Part shown: piece after piece, positions 1-9,059 of the stretch
How positions within the stretch are numbered: position 1 is the stretch's first letter
How the letters are laid out: each line of letters starts with the position of its first letter
Origin: Chloroflexota bacterium
GTDB taxonomy: Bacteria; Chloroflexota; Anaerolineae; Anaerolineales; Villigracilaceae
Direction of reading: 5' to 3'
Length of the DNA stretch: 64,000 nucleotides
Assembly: GCA_013112685.1 (NCBI GenBank)
Contig: JABFGC010000002.1
Coordinates: 1,808,902 to 1,872,901 of the forward strand
Notes under the pieces: model-generated
Databases searched by the model: none
The model's input: only the letters and a program-made list of their open reading frames with translations
Told to the model about the DNA's origin: nothing
Made by a program: the position numbers and the translations under genes

Positions 1-906
1 CCAATACGGCGAAATACGGATCGCTTGCCACGCCGCTTCCACCAGTGCCCAGCGCAATTCCTTGCGTCCACTTTTGGTAATGCGCTTCTCGATGTGTTCC
101 TTGCCACTCTCATGAACGCCCGCTCCCAACCCCGCATAGCCCACCAGATGCTTGGCACTCGCAAAACGCTGGATGTCACCGATGGCAGACAGCACGATCA
201 TGCTCATCACCACCCCGAAGCCGGGTAGTTGTAACAGTCTCACCGCCTGCTTGCCCCACGGCTCCCGCAGGCATTGCCGCCCCAATTCTGCATCCACTTC
301 CGCTTTGTGTTTGTCAATCTCCTCCAGCAGCACCAGTTCCTGCTGGATCTGCATCTTCTCCAACCCACTCATCTGCTGTGCCTGCCACCGGGCTGCATCC
401 TGCAAAGCTCCCTTTCGGCAAAGCAGGATGTTATGTCGATGCAGCAGACTTTGCAGCCGGTTGCGGATCATCGTGCTCGTTTTGACCAGCCGATTGCGAT
501 ACGAGATCAGCCCACGCAACTCGCGCACTTCTACAGGCGGCACCCATACCTCCGGCACGATGTCCGCAATCAACAAGCGGATCAGCCGCTTGACATCTTC
601 CTTGTCCGTCTTGACCCGCGCTTCGGCAATCTGCCTCACGGCTCCGGCATGCGCCACCACGGTGCGGGTGACCAGCGGCGCCACACTGTCGTAGATGTCC
701 CAGACATTGGTGGTCGTCTCGATCACCACTGCATCCCCTTCCTGCAGGTTGGCGCTTGCCCATTCCCGAAACTTCGCCATGCTGATCCGGCGGGGCGGCA
801 TCACCCACTCCTGCTTCGCATTCTGTCCCCCCGCCAGCACATACTCCTTGTGAATATCCGGGGCTATGTACCGCTCGATCTGTCTTGTATCTTCTGTTCC
901 TTTCAT
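1..906 (-). CDS. IS110-family DEDD transposase, copy 1 (C-terminus outside window)
   Basis: The reading frame starts at ATG 906 with an AAGGAG-type ribosome binding site. It shows the N-terminal DEDD (RuvC-like) domain: Asp in the DIHKEY motif, Glu in VVIETTTN, then Asp residues in KTDKEDVKRL. The C-terminal Transposase_20 region follows but runs off the window. Around 405-425 this copy differs from copies 2 and 3 by a net 2 nt and stays in one frame, where the other two shift. It may therefore be the intact member, or the others carry sequencing indels. The enzyme family moves IS110 elements without terminal inverted repeats, guided by a bridge RNA. Confidence 0.9.
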   Translation of the reverse strand, partial: MKGTEDTRQIERYIAPDIHKEYVLAGGQNAKQEWVMPPRRISMAKFREWASANLQEGDAVVIETTTNVWDIYDSVAPLVTRTVVAHAGAVRQIAEARVKTDKEDVKRLIRLLIADIVPEVWVPPVEVRELRGLISYRNRLVKTSTMIRNRLQSLLHRHNILLCRKGALQDAARWQAQQMSGLEKMQIQQELVLLEEIDKHKAEVDAELGRQCLREPWGKQAVRLLQLPGFGVVMSMIVLSAIGDIQRFASAKHLVGYAGLGAGVHESGKEHIEKRITKSGRKELRWALVEAAWQAIRISPYW

Positions 907-926
907 GCTACACTCCTTATGTCTGT

Positions 927-1157
927 GCTTGGGACGTGGATTGTTGGGTTTGAGTGGCAGCTACCGATTCGGGTTTCGGTGCAAACTCGCACCATCCCAG
1001 ATTAGGTTCCGCAGGTGTCCACATAACGCGGCGGGCTCTCGATTTCTTCCAGCGAAATCTGTCCCATAGCGGCTGCCGGACAACCCAGACACTCACACCC
1101 CATCAGCGTCCCTGCGGCGGTATCACCTCTAGGATACGCCGATGCCACGTCCCAAGC
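927..1157 (-). ncRNA. Candidate bridge RNA region of IS copy 1
   Basis: This 231-nt untranslated segment upstream of the transposase is closed by a perfect 13-bp inverted repeat (GCTTGGGACGTGG and its complement). Inside are CTACCGAT (961-968), matching the element's distal end where it joins attC, and ATAACGC (1023-1029), containing the attC bases next to the insertion point. The arrangement fits donor and target guide segments of an IS110 bridge RNA. Expression and folding are inferred. Confidence 0.5.
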
Positions 1158-1170
1158 AAGTTCATTCTAA

Positions 1171-1188
1171 TAACGCAAACCGTTGGGC
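1171..1188 (+). other. attC right-arm remnant (R' GTTGGGC)
   Basis: TAACGCAAACC followed by GTTGGGC (1182-1188) is the R' end of an attC whose left part is separated by IS copy 1. It supplies the 5' boundary of the first complete cassette, whose own R'' at 1885 is the complementary GCCCAAC. Confidence 0.9.
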
Positions 1189-1215
1189 AGTTCCTTGCAA
1201 AGACAATGAGTTCAC

Positions 1216-1878
1216 ATGGTAGAAATTGACATCATCCAATTATTGAAGTTTTATGACGAGAAAATTCAAACCAGTGTGCATCATGCTACGGCTATAAATG
1301 CGGTTGCGGGGGAAGATTTAGGCGCAGGACTAATTACACATTACCTCAATCGTGGTGGTTTTTCCGCAAAAGTTCTACCTGACCCCTGTACTCAAAAGAC
1401 AAAGAAGGGACATCGTCTTGACAGATGGATTCTTGCTACTATAAAAAACGAGAGGGTTTACTACCAAACGGAAATCAAAAATTGGTCTGCTCATGCAATT
1501 GGTGGAAAGATTTTGAAAATTAATGCAACGCAAGATGAAGTATTTCAATACAAAATTATACGATGGCATAAGACTTGGAACGGCAAAACGCTAACGGAAA
1601 AAACAGCAAGAAAAGTTCTTACACCGATGAAGCCAGTAGAAGAAAACAGCAAAGTTGAACCTCTAATTTGTTTTTGGATGTCAATGCATCCTGAAGGGAA
1701 GAATGAGCCTTTCTTCTCAGTTGATATAAAAAACAAAAATTTTTCCAAGCTTTGGGTCTTCTCAATGTCCGCCTATCTTCGCAATCTATTAAATTCTGGC
1801 AAAAAGAAAGTAACACTTGAAATGCCCGATACCGAATCAAGAATTAAGTGGTTAAAAACATTGTTTCGTGTAAAATGA
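1216..1878 (+). CDS. Cassette gene: PD-(D/E)XK nuclease-like protein
   Basis: This 220-residue protein has no recognised name. Residues about 70-95 read LDRWIL, then YYQTEIKNWSAHA: an Asp followed by an E-x-K signature on adjacent strands, as in PD-(D/E)XK nuclease folds. The surroundings (RGGFSAKVL ahead, then a helix-rich tail) fit a small restriction-type or defence nuclease. It is soluble, with no signal peptide. It is the only gene of cassette 1 and is AT-rich compared with the core genome. Nuclease fold is inferred from the motif; substrate is unknown. The start ATG lies 28 nt after the cassette joint, with no strong Shine-Dalgarno sequence. Confidence 0.6.
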   Translation: MVEIDIIQLLKFYDEKIQTSVHHATAINAVAGEDLGAGLITHYLNRGGFSAKVLPDPCTQKTKKGHRLDRWILATIKNERVYYQTEIKNWSAHAIGGKILKINATQDEVFQYKIIRWHKTWNGKTLTEKTARKVLTPMKPVEENSKVEPLICFWMSMHPEGKNEPFFSVDIKNKNFSKLWVFSMSAYLRNLLNSGKKKVTLEMPDTESRIKWLKTLFRVK

Positions 1879-1884
1879 AAAACT

Positions 1885-2014
1885 GCCCAACAAAGCGTGC
1901 ACCCGACGTGTGGGAGTCGGCGCGATTTAGGAGCACTTTCCTAGCTTCGGGTTTATACTGCCCTCAGAGCGAATCCACGCTCCGCCCACACGCGGGTAAC
2001 GCAAACCGTTGGCT
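1885..2014 (+). other. attC site 2
   Basis: R'' is GCCCAAC (1885-1891) and R' is GTTGGCT (2008-2014). The long arms pair imperfectly (CACCCGACGTGTGGG with CCCACACGCGGGT), leaving a central AT-rich spacer. The recombination point is after G2008. Confidence 0.93.
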
Positions 2015-2184
2015 GGCAGCGCCAAAGAGCAAATGCAAAGCCGTCTTTGATTCACAAGTTTGTCTTTGCGTTTGTCTCAAAAATTCAAAACCTTTTTAGC
2101 CGCAGTATGTTTTCAAGTTCTCGCTTTTTGATTTATCGGCTTTCATTTCATCGGCATAGTGTAGGTTTTCAGGTATGAGGAAAA

Positions 2185-2460
2185 ATGTCCAAAAAACATT
2201 GGGAAGGTATAGTGGTCGTTTATGGAGTTGCACTGCCTGAAATATTATGTGGCTTACTAATAGCACAAGGAGTTCCAGCAATTACTTCCCGTGAGGGATA
2301 TTCAAAAGCAAAAGGTCTTTATTATGGTCGTGCGGGTCAAGCAGAAATATTAGTACCATCTGATTATGTGAAGCAAGCGCGTAAAGTTCTGGAATTATAT
2401 TATGCTGGTGCTTTTGAGGCAGCAAGCGAATTTGATAATTCAGAACAAAGCAAGGCATAG
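2185..2460 (+). CDS. Cassette gene: DUF2007-like small protein
   Basis: This 91-residue soluble protein matches the DUF2007 'putative signal transducing protein' pattern. An early strand and helix with LCGLLIAQGVPA is followed by a loop and ILVPSDYVKQARKVL near residues 57-71. These domains (GlnB-like ferredoxin fold) have no established reaction. GAGGAA sits about 8 nt upstream of the ATG. It is the only gene of cassette 2; about 170 nt between the cassette joint and the gene could hold a promoter, but none is clear. Confidence 0.65.
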   Translation: MSKKHWEGIVVVYGVALPEILCGLLIAQGVPAITSREGYSKAKGLYYGRAGQAEILVPSDYVKQARKVLELYYAGAFEAASEFDNSEQSKA

Positions 2461-2556
2461 TTTTTTGTTCTTGCTAAAGAATAAAATTCGTGAAATAATC
2501 TTGTCAGCTTTATAGCGGTGGTTCTGGTTTTCAATATGCACGTCTTGCACAAAGCC

Positions 2557-2686
2557 AGCCAACAAAGCGTGCACCCGACGTGTGGGAGTCTGCGCGATTT
2601 ACAAGCATTTTTCTGGCTTCAGGTTTTTCCTACATCTCAAGCATTGTCCACGCCCGCCCACACGCGGGTAACGCAAACCGTTGGCA
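2557..2686 (+). other. attC site 3
   Basis: R'' is AGCCAAC (2557-2563) and R' is GTTGGCA (2680-2686). The arms are nearly identical to attC site 2, so neighbouring sites share one lineage, as in sedentary chromosomal integrons. Confidence 0.93.
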
Positions 2687-2729
2687 CGCCCCTCGATGTC
2701 ATAGGAATTGAATTCAAAGGGAAAACAAT

Positions 2730-3582
2730 ATGCAAAAGTTTTCAGCTGCTCACCGAATCGTATTGACAGTCTTCATTTTGTTGTTAAATGGGTGCAGTAA
2801 TAACAATACTAGCGGCAGTCCTGATGTCCAAGTAAATGAAGTAAGCAATAACACTACATCCTATGATGAAACCATTCATATCAACAATTGTGGTGGCAAG
2901 GCAGAGAGCGAGCAAATAAAAGAACGTTCTTTTTCTTCAAACATCGAAGGCGGGATTGAAGTAGGCGTTCAGCAAGTAGTGCAAGGTATTATTTCTGCAA
3001 AGTATAGCCAAGGCTAGAAACACATCAGTAAGTCACAAGTTAGTTGCGCCTGCGGGGACAAATATGGAGTTTTTATTGAGATGGCAAGAGGAAGTCCATG
3101 CTGGCAATGTAGTTGTGAATGGTAGTACAGGAACTTACACGGTCAAAATTCCAATCGCTGTCGAACAAGTTTCAAGCCAAGATCTGGGATGCTCTGGAAA
3201 TGTACCAAACCCACCATCTGCTACCCAAGCGCCTATAAACACAATTCCCCCTTCTCCAAGTTATGCAGAGAAGTTATGTCCTCATGCCATTACCCAAAAC
3301 GAAGTAAATTCTTTTAATATTGGGGTTGCTGATGTGTCAACTGTACAAAGTTACATAAATCGCTTTGACGATGGACGTCCAAATGATGGTGGTGCTTTTT
3401 TACAAGGTACAAGAATTCCAGCAGGTGTTGTTATCGCTACAAACTTCGATAAAGTAAATCCAAACAAATGGCTCGATTATCCCGTCATTGCACTTGTTAA
3501 TTCTGGTAGTTGGGGCTTGTTTCAATCTACGGGCGACTTCACTGCACCCAATGATGGTGCTTGCAGAGTTATAATCCCGTAA
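2730..3582 (+). CDS. Cassette gene: secreted lipoprotein, frameshifted near 3012
   Basis: The N-terminus is a lipoprotein signal (hydrophobic stretch then LLNGC at residues 18-22) followed by a Ser/Asn-rich linker. The first frame stops at 3017. The other frame is open across the break and continues with LVAPAGTNMEFLLRWQEEVH and a beta-rich region to 3582, so the two parts most likely form one protein of about 280 residues split by a single-base indel. The C-terminal half has a proline linker and a globular domain ending GACRVIIP. Function is unknown. Whether the shift is biological or a sequencing error cannot be told here. Confidence 0.6.
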
Positions 3583-3612
3583 ATCAAAAGGGTGTCCTGC
3601 AAGCCAAAAGCG

Positions 3613-3742
3613 TGCCAACAAAGCGTGCACCTGACGCTGGGGATTCTGCGGCAATCTCAAGCATTTTTCTACGCCTTATCATTTTTCAGGTCGGACGGCT
3701 TCGCCGTCCCCGCCCCAGCGCAGGTAACGCATGCCGTTGGCT
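3613..3742 (+). other. attC site 4
   Basis: R'' is TGCCAAC (3613-3619) and R' is GTTGGCT (3736-3742). This site has the CACCTGAC variant in its left arm and an extra GGCTTCGCC hairpin tip in the centre. Confidence 0.92.
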
Positions 3743-3766
3743 TGCCCCTTGCACAATAAGTAAAAA

Positions 3767-4747
3767 ATGACTAAATCAAATTACCTTGCTTCCAAAAAGA
3801 TGTTCCTGTTATATAGCCATCCTGTGTGGTCATTTCTTACAGTGTTTGTTGCTGTGATTTTTGTTTTCACTACTCAATATATCCAAAATCAACTATATGG
3901 AAATTTTGTTTTTACAGTTGGCATTATTAGTATCTTAAGCCTTTCAATCCCTTTGGTTGCCAATTATGTGTACAAAAACTTATTATCTCTTCAAGAAACC
4001 GTATCTTCTTTAACAGAAACAAGTCAGAATGAATGGTTTTCAAAACAAATATTTTTTATTTTCGGGATTAATCGCTGGTCTGGGATTTTTGTGGTTGCAG
4101 TAATAATTTGCGGCGAACTCATAAATTATATTTTTGTTTGGAATGCGTGGAATGGCGTAGCAAAGTTCTTTTATTTTTTACACGCTGCAATATTTTTTGC
4201 TACGCTCGGAATGTTGGGCTGGTCTTATTTTGGTGTTTTATTGTTTGCTCGCCAAATTAAGTATCTGCACTTTGACCCAGAGCCTTTTGAGACAAAAAGA
4301 GATGAATTTGACAAATTGAATTCATCATTTTTTGAGATATTCTTTGCGGGCGCAATACTTTATATTGGCACAATAATGGCAAGTTGGATAAGCCCGATTA
4401 GTTCTTATCTGCTCCAACAATTCATTCTTCAAACTATGGTTTTTCCATTGGCATTTGGTGTTCTTGGCTTTTTTGCCCTTATTCAATATTTTTTACACGA
4501 AGCGATGAAGAAAGCCAAGAAAATCAGGCTGAATAAAATCTCATTATTAATTAGAAAGCACTATCATGAATGGGAGAAAAATTCATCTGAAAATCATAGA
4601 GCAACAATCAATGATTTGCTTGTGTGGAAAGAAAAAATTGAAAAAGAAAAAGATTTTCCCTTTGATTTTGTCACAGTGGCGTCCGTAACGGTTACAGTTT
4701 TATTGCCAGCGATAAAAACTATTATCGAACTTCTGCGCAGTGGATGA
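3767..4747 (+). CDS. Cassette gene: polytopic membrane protein
   Basis: This 326-residue protein has about seven hydrophobic segments (roughly residues 17-37, 44-65, 97-118, 130-160, 190-212, 220-245 and a C-terminal one near 305-322) and a charged helical region at 246-300. It is unrecognised. Its stop overlaps the 5' end of the next open frame (TGGATGA), so the two are probably translated together. Codons are strongly AT-rich. It forms a two-gene cassette with the lipoprotein behind it, which suggests a joint envelope function. Confidence 0.7.
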   Translation: MTKSNYLASKKMFLLYSHPVWSFLTVFVAVIFVFTTQYIQNQLYGNFVFTVGIISILSLSIPLVANYVYKNLLSLQETVSSLTETSQNEWFSKQIFFIFGINRWSGIFVVAVIICGELINYIFVWNAWNGVAKFFYFLHAAIFFATLGMLGWSYFGVLLFARQIKYLHFDPEPFETKRDEFDKLNSSFFEIFFAGAILYIGTIMASWISPISSYLLQQFILQTMVFPLAFGVLGFFALIQYFLHEAMKKAKKIRLNKISLLIRKHYHEWEKNSSENHRATINDLLVWKEKIEKEKDFPFDFVTVASVTVTVLLPAIKTIIELLRSG

Positions 4748-4751
4748 AGAA

Positions 4752-5687
4752 ATGAAAAAAGGCAATCGTTTCGCAAAAACATCTTTGATTTTTATCACTT
4801 TATTTACTTTGACAATAACAAGTTGCGAACCTATAAAATCCGACCCTGTTCCAGTTAACAATTGCCGTTACGAACTTGCTACCAAATACCATACAGCATA
4901 CGATTTCGGTAGTCAAGAGTCGAAGTATATTTACGTTTTACTAGATCAAGCCTATGATTCTAAACAAATAGCCGAAGATTTACAGTTATTATCAGAAGTA
5001 ATAATTACAAACATGTTTCCTGGAGACAAATTAACTGTTGCATGGATTAATTTAGACGGCGACGAAAAGACAATAGTTTTCGATGAGCGCATCGAGAGAG
5101 TTGAATTGCCTCAATTTCCTCCAACACCAATTGCGCCTTCATTAATCCAAACATTGCCTCCATCAAACATTACAACAACTGAAAAGCAAGAAGTTCAGAC
5201 GAATCAGGCTGTCAATAAAGATATTAACGAGAAATATTTTTGCGAAATAGGTGAATGGAATGCCGCAAGTGACGACATCTATGAAAAATGGCAACATGAG
5301 CAAAAGATAGAAATGGAATCTTTCTATGAGAAGGTAAAGTTTGCACTAACGCCAATTGCAAGATATTCGTACAACAGCAATTTGATTTACGAATCCTTAT
5401 CTACTGCCACAGATAGAATCCAATTGGCAATTACAGAACACCAAGACGACAAGTATATATTGATTATATTTTCAAATATGTACGACTGGCGACCATCAAA
5501 ACCAAAAAATATGAAAATTGACCTTGAAGGTATAAACACATTAATCGTGTCGCAAAAATGCAGGGATGAAGTAGATTGTATAGCAGTTAAAACCAAATGG
5601 GAAACACAATTAATAGATTTTGGAGCAGTCAATCCACTATTTCTTGGTATAGATAATATTCCTGCTACTATCTTTAGCATCCCGTAA
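4752..5687 (+). CDS. Cassette gene: lipoprotein with VWA-like layout
   Basis: ATG 4752 gives the best signal peptide: MKKGNRFAK, a hydrophobic core, then the lipobox TITSC. A start at 4740 is possible but weaker. The mature part has a YIYVLLDQAYDS strand-loop, a Thr/Pro/Gln linker, and a second block with KYILIIFSNMYDW, which together resemble a von Willebrand A-like fold without a clean MIDAS DxSxS motif. It is co-transcribed with the overlapping membrane protein upstream. Function is unknown. Confidence 0.6.
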   Translation: MKKGNRFAKTSLIFITLFTLTITSCEPIKSDPVPVNNCRYELATKYHTAYDFGSQESKYIYVLLDQAYDSKQIAEDLQLLSEVIITNMFPGDKLTVAWINLDGDEKTIVFDERIERVELPQFPPTPIAPSLIQTLPPSNITTTEKQEVQTNQAVNKDINEKYFCEIGEWNAASDDIYEKWQHEQKIEMESFYEKVKFALTPIARYSYNSNLIYESLSTATDRIQLAITEHQDDKYILIIFSNMYDWRPSKPKNMKIDLEGINTLIVSQKCRDEVDCIAVKTKWETQLIDFGAVNPLFLGIDNIPATIFSIP

Positions 5688-5750
5688 TTTCAAATCGTTA
5701 TAGTAGTATGATGTCAAGTAAAAAGCGAATACTCAAAATGAATAAAAGCA

Positions 5751-5880
5751 AGCCAACAAAGCGTGCACCCGACGCTGGGGATTCTGCGCAAATCTCAAGC
5801 ATTTTCCTACGCCTCGGCATTTTTCCAGTCGGACGGCGTCCCGCCGCCCGCCCCAGCACGGGTAACGCAAACCGTTAGCC
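5751..5880 (+). other. attC site 5
   Basis: R'' is AGCCAAC (5751-5757) and R' is GTTAGCC (5874-5880). The central tip carries a GGACGGCGTCCCGCC hairpin similar to that in site 4. Confidence 0.92.
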
Positions 5881-5897
5881 CGCACATCTGAATAGTT

Positions 5898-6722
5898 ATG
5901 GATATAAAACACAAACTAACCACAAATCAACGAAATATTCTGCGTGTCCTAAATCGAATGGACAAGCCCACATATTTTGCATTACGAGATTCCGCAGAAA
6001 TCATTTATAGCCTGGAAAATGGCGATTATTATAATTTCACTCAAATCATTTCCCATCAAAGGTTAGGGGAAAGTTTTTCTTTTGAACAAGAGTTTGCAAA
6101 GGATTTAAAAGGTTTAGAGTTTTTGGGATTACTAAAACTATTACCTGAAAACTATAATTTTCTAAATTTTCACCCTAATGAAGTTAGAATAACAGAAGAG
6201 GGAGAAAAAATTGCGGAACGCCTAGCAAAAGGACGGCAGTTGATTTTTCGTCCTAAAGGAACTTCTCGAACTTCTATTTTTGTAGCGTGCGCATTTGGAT
6301 ATGAAGAGATTGATAAATTATTTGAAGATCATTTAGCCCCGTCTTGTCGGTTAGTAGGCTATGAACCAATCAGAGTAGACATTGCAGAGCCAACACAGAC
6401 AATCACAGAATTAATTATGACATCAATCACAGAGGCTGAATGTGTAATTGCAGATTTAACTCATGCCCGTCCTTCTGTGTATTTTGAAGTTGGATATGCT
6501 ATTGGGTTAGGAATTCCCATCCTTTTGACTGGTAGAAAAGATCATTATCACGGAACAGACGATAAAACTCGTATCCATTTTGACCTTGAACAATATAAAA
6601 TTAGTTTCTGGTCTATAAACACAGATGGAAAATTTGTATGGAATAAAGGTATGAATCCCAAAGACCGACTAGCGGCATTGATTCCTAATCCAAAGAAATC
6701 TGCCAAGTCAAAAGCGGGCTAA
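5898..6722 (+). CDS. Cassette gene: winged-helix + NDT/TIR-like nucleotide-binding protein
   Basis: This is a 274-residue soluble protein. Residues 1-115 look like a winged-helix DNA-binding domain. Residues about 125-215 form a Rossmann-like domain with IFVACAFGYEEI, then the diagnostic CVIADLTHARPSVYFEVGYA and LGIPILLTGR, typical of nucleoside 2-deoxyribosyltransferase-like/TIR-like domains used as nucleotide hydrolases or sensors in bacterial conflict systems. The fusion suggests a nucleotide-responsive regulator or a defence effector. The catalytic role is inferred; the conserved Glu of PSVYFEVGYA is present. The stop codon lies inside R'' of the following attC. Confidence 0.72.
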   Translation: MDIKHKLTTNQRNILRVLNRMDKPTYFALRDSAEIIYSLENGDYYNFTQIISHQRLGESFSFEQEFAKDLKGLEFLGLLKLLPENYNFLNFHPNEVRITEEGEKIAERLAKGRQLIFRPKGTSRTSIFVACAFGYEEIDKLFEDHLAPSCRLVGYEPIRVDIAEPTQTITELIMTSITEAECVIADLTHARPSVYFEVGYAIGLGIPILLTGRKDHYHGTDDKTRIHFDLEQYKISFWSINTDGKFVWNKGMNPKDRLAALIPNPKKSAKSKAG

Positions 6723-6846
6723 CAAAGCGCGCACTTGACGGGTGGGATTCTGCGCCATTTTCGGGCTTTTTCTACACCCGAACAGAATCCTGTTCTCGAA
6801 GTTTTATCTACGCCCGCCCACCCGCAAGTAACGCCAGCCGTTGGGC
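6717..6846 (+). other. attC site 6
   Basis: R'' is GGCTAAC (6717-6723), overlapping the stop codon of the preceding gene, and R' is GTTGGGC (6840-6846). The left arm is GCGCGCACTTGACGGGTGGG. Confidence 0.9.
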
Positions 6847-6880
6847 GGCAGTACCGTAAAGCATTAGGAGGAAAGTCTTT

Positions 6881-7489
6881 TTGAAAACTGTTTTGCAAAG
6901 CAATCGCCGAGCATTGTTTGTCTCGTTACGATTATTAGGATTTATTCTGTTTTGTGTTGTAGTCTTATACGTTTACGAACTATTTCCTCGATTTATCACT
7001 CTTTCCGTCTCGCTTCCCCGTGATGATTATCGATCGCAAGTCTGGACTTATCCAACTTATTCAGTAATCCGACCCGGACGAACAAGATATTTTAGCTGGA
7101 GAGAATTTGCAGTCCTTTCATATGAAAGTGTTCCCGAAAAAGAGTCTCGACAGTCTATCCTAGACCATTTTGATAAACAGTTACTCATGCAAGGTTGGAT
7201 AAGGAGTGAGTACGATCCAAACTCATATGCCAATTGTTACGATGAGAAAATATTTGCAGAAGCCGCTTTCCTACGTCCAAGTCAAGATTTTTCTCAAGAT
7301 GGCTTTGTCATGTACAAAAGGAAAGCTGGGTTCTCATTAATCAGCAGTAAAGTGAGCGATGAAATCTGTCTGGCGGTTTGGAAACATTGGGATAATGTAC
7401 CAAGCACATTTAATGTGGTAATCTCCACAATTAAACCATCGCCTTTCACTTGGATTGTCTTTCGCGATGAGCTACAGGCTTTGCAATGA
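6881..7489 (+). CDS. Cassette gene: single-span membrane protein, TTG start
   Basis: This is a 202-residue protein. AGGAGG at 6866-6871 is correctly spaced for the TTG at 6881, which decides the start. One transmembrane segment lies near residues 14-34, followed by an extracytoplasmic domain with conserved-looking Trp, Tyr and Cys residues (two Cys, near 115 and 161, could pair). No family is recognised. The C-terminus ends shortly before attC site 7, which an IS interrupts. Confidence 0.65.
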   Translation: MKTVLQSNRRALFVSLRLLGFILFCVVVLYVYELFPRFITLSVSLPRDDYRSQVWTYPTYSVIRPGRTRYFSWREFAVLSYESVPEKESRQSILDHFDKQLLMQGWIRSEYDPNSYANCYDEKIFAEAAFLRPSQDFSQDGFVMYKRKAGFSLISSKVSDEICLAVWKHWDNVPSTFNVVISTIKPSPFTWIVFRDELQALQ

Positions 7490-7516
7490 TAAACTTTGTT
7501 TCATTCCCAAAAAGCC

Positions 7517-7630
7517 GCCCAACACCGCGTGCAGCCGACTTGGGGTACGCGCCGCGTTATTTGAGCATTTTTCTAGCTTGGAATTTTTCCCGTTTCGACG
7601 GCGAGTCCACGCTCCCACCCCAAGCGGCTA
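7517..7630 (+). other. attC site 7, left part (interrupted by IS copy 2)
   Basis: R'' is GCCCAAC (7517-7523). The site is broken after CGGCTA (7630) by the IS and resumes at 9304 with TAACGCTGACC and R' GTTGGGT (9315-9321). Removing the IS with one TA copy rebuilds a normal attC. Confidence 0.92.
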
Positions 7631-7790
7631 CCGATAACTTGCAGTGTCAAGATCATGAGAAGGAAAGTTTCTCATGGTCTTTTGTATTCAAAGGGATTTC
7701 ATAATTAGGGAAAGCTTCGCCACCCCCGTCAGCCTCTGCGGTTGATCCGGGGTTGCAGATTCTTATTTCGGTTTTTCGTTCAAGCCCGCT

Positions 7791-9039
7791 TTAGCAGGTC
7801 AAGCCCAGTTCCTCCATGCGTGCCAGGACTTCCGCTCTGGGTGCGATCCTTCTGGGCACATTCCTGCGTACAAAGCGAGTGATGTCGGTCTCAATGCCGA
7901 GCTCATCAACGCATATTTGGCAAACTGCTTGTAGGTCAGTCCCGTGCGGACGTTTTCGTCCAGGGCCCCACGCCAACACCAACATCTTGTACGCCAGGTC
8001 TTCTTCGCTCGCATGAATGTCGGTCTCTTCCTTCGTCAGCACGTGCCAGACCGCCACCAACAACTTCCGCGCGATCACCACAATCGCCTGGTTCGGTCGA
8101 CGCATGCGGCGTAGATACTTCTCATATTGCTCCTTCCAATACGGCGAAATACGGATCGCTTGCCACGCCGCTTCCACCAGTGCCCAGCGCAATTCCTTGC
8201 GTCCACTTTTGGTAATGCGCTTCTCGATGTGTTCCTTGCCACTCTCATGAACGCCCGCTCCCAACCCCGCATAGCCCACCAGATGCTTGGCACTCGCAAA
8301 ACGCTGGATGTCACCGATGGCAGACAGCACGATCATGCTCATCACCACCCCGAAGCCGGGTAGTTGTAACAGTCTCACCGCCTGCTTGCCCCACGGCTCC
8401 CGCAGGCATTGCCGCCCCAATTCTGCATCCACTTCCGCTTTGTGTTTGTCAATCTCCTCCAGCAGCACCAGTTCCTGCTGGATCTGCATCTTCTCCAACC
8501 CACTCATCTGCTGTGCCTGCCACCAGGCTGCATCCTGCAAGCTTCCCTTTCGGCAGCAGGATGTTATGTCGATGCAGCAGACTTTGCAGCCGGTTGCGGA
8601 TCATCGTGCTCGTTTTGACCAGCCGATTGCGATACGAGATCAGCCCACGCAACTCGCGCACTTCTACAGGCGGCACCCATACCTCCGGCACGATGTCCGC
8701 AATCAACAAGCGGATCAGCCGCTTGACATCTTCCTTGTCCGTCTTGACCCGCGCTTCGGCAATCTGCCTCACGGCTCCGGCATGCGCCACCACGGTGCGG
8801 GTGACCAGCGGCGCCACACTGTCGTAGATGTCCCAGACATTGGTGGTCGTCTCGATCACCACTGCATCCCCTTCCTGCAGGTTGGCGCTTGCCCATTCCC
8901 GAAACTTCGCCATGCTGATCCGGCGGGGCGGCATCACCCACTCCTGCTTCGCATTCTGTCCCCCCGCCAGCACATACTCCTTGTGAATATCCGGGGCTAT
9001 GTACCGCTCGATCTGTCTTGTATCTTCTGTTCCTTTCAT
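7791..9039 (-). CDS. IS110-family transposase, copy 2 (frameshifted)
   Basis: It starts at ATG 9039 (AAGGAG upstream) and its correct frame ends at 7791. The DEDD domain is followed by a Transposase_20 domain with LLQLPGFGVVMSM, HLVGYAGLGAGVHESG and KSGRKELRWALVEA. The frame breaks near 8545 (after HNILLPKG) and twice near 7950-7970. Because essential genes elsewhere in the window show the same kind of indels, inactivity cannot be concluded. Residue Pro replaces Leu just before the first catalytic Asp, as in copy 1. Confidence 0.88.
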
Positions 9040-9059
9040 GCTACACTCCTTATGTCTGT

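Larger units (their letters stand above)
1..1170 (-). mobile_element. IS110/IS1111-type element, copy 1 (right part only)
   Basis: The element continues beyond the left window edge. It is nearly identical to the copies at 7631-9303 and 13644-15317. Its transposase-upstream end (CATTCTAA at 1163-1170) abuts TAACGC, the interior of an attC right arm, exactly as in the other two copies. The transposase start is at 906. The untranslated stretch 907-1170 contains a 13-bp inverted repeat at 927-939 and 1145-1157. Confidence 0.9.
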
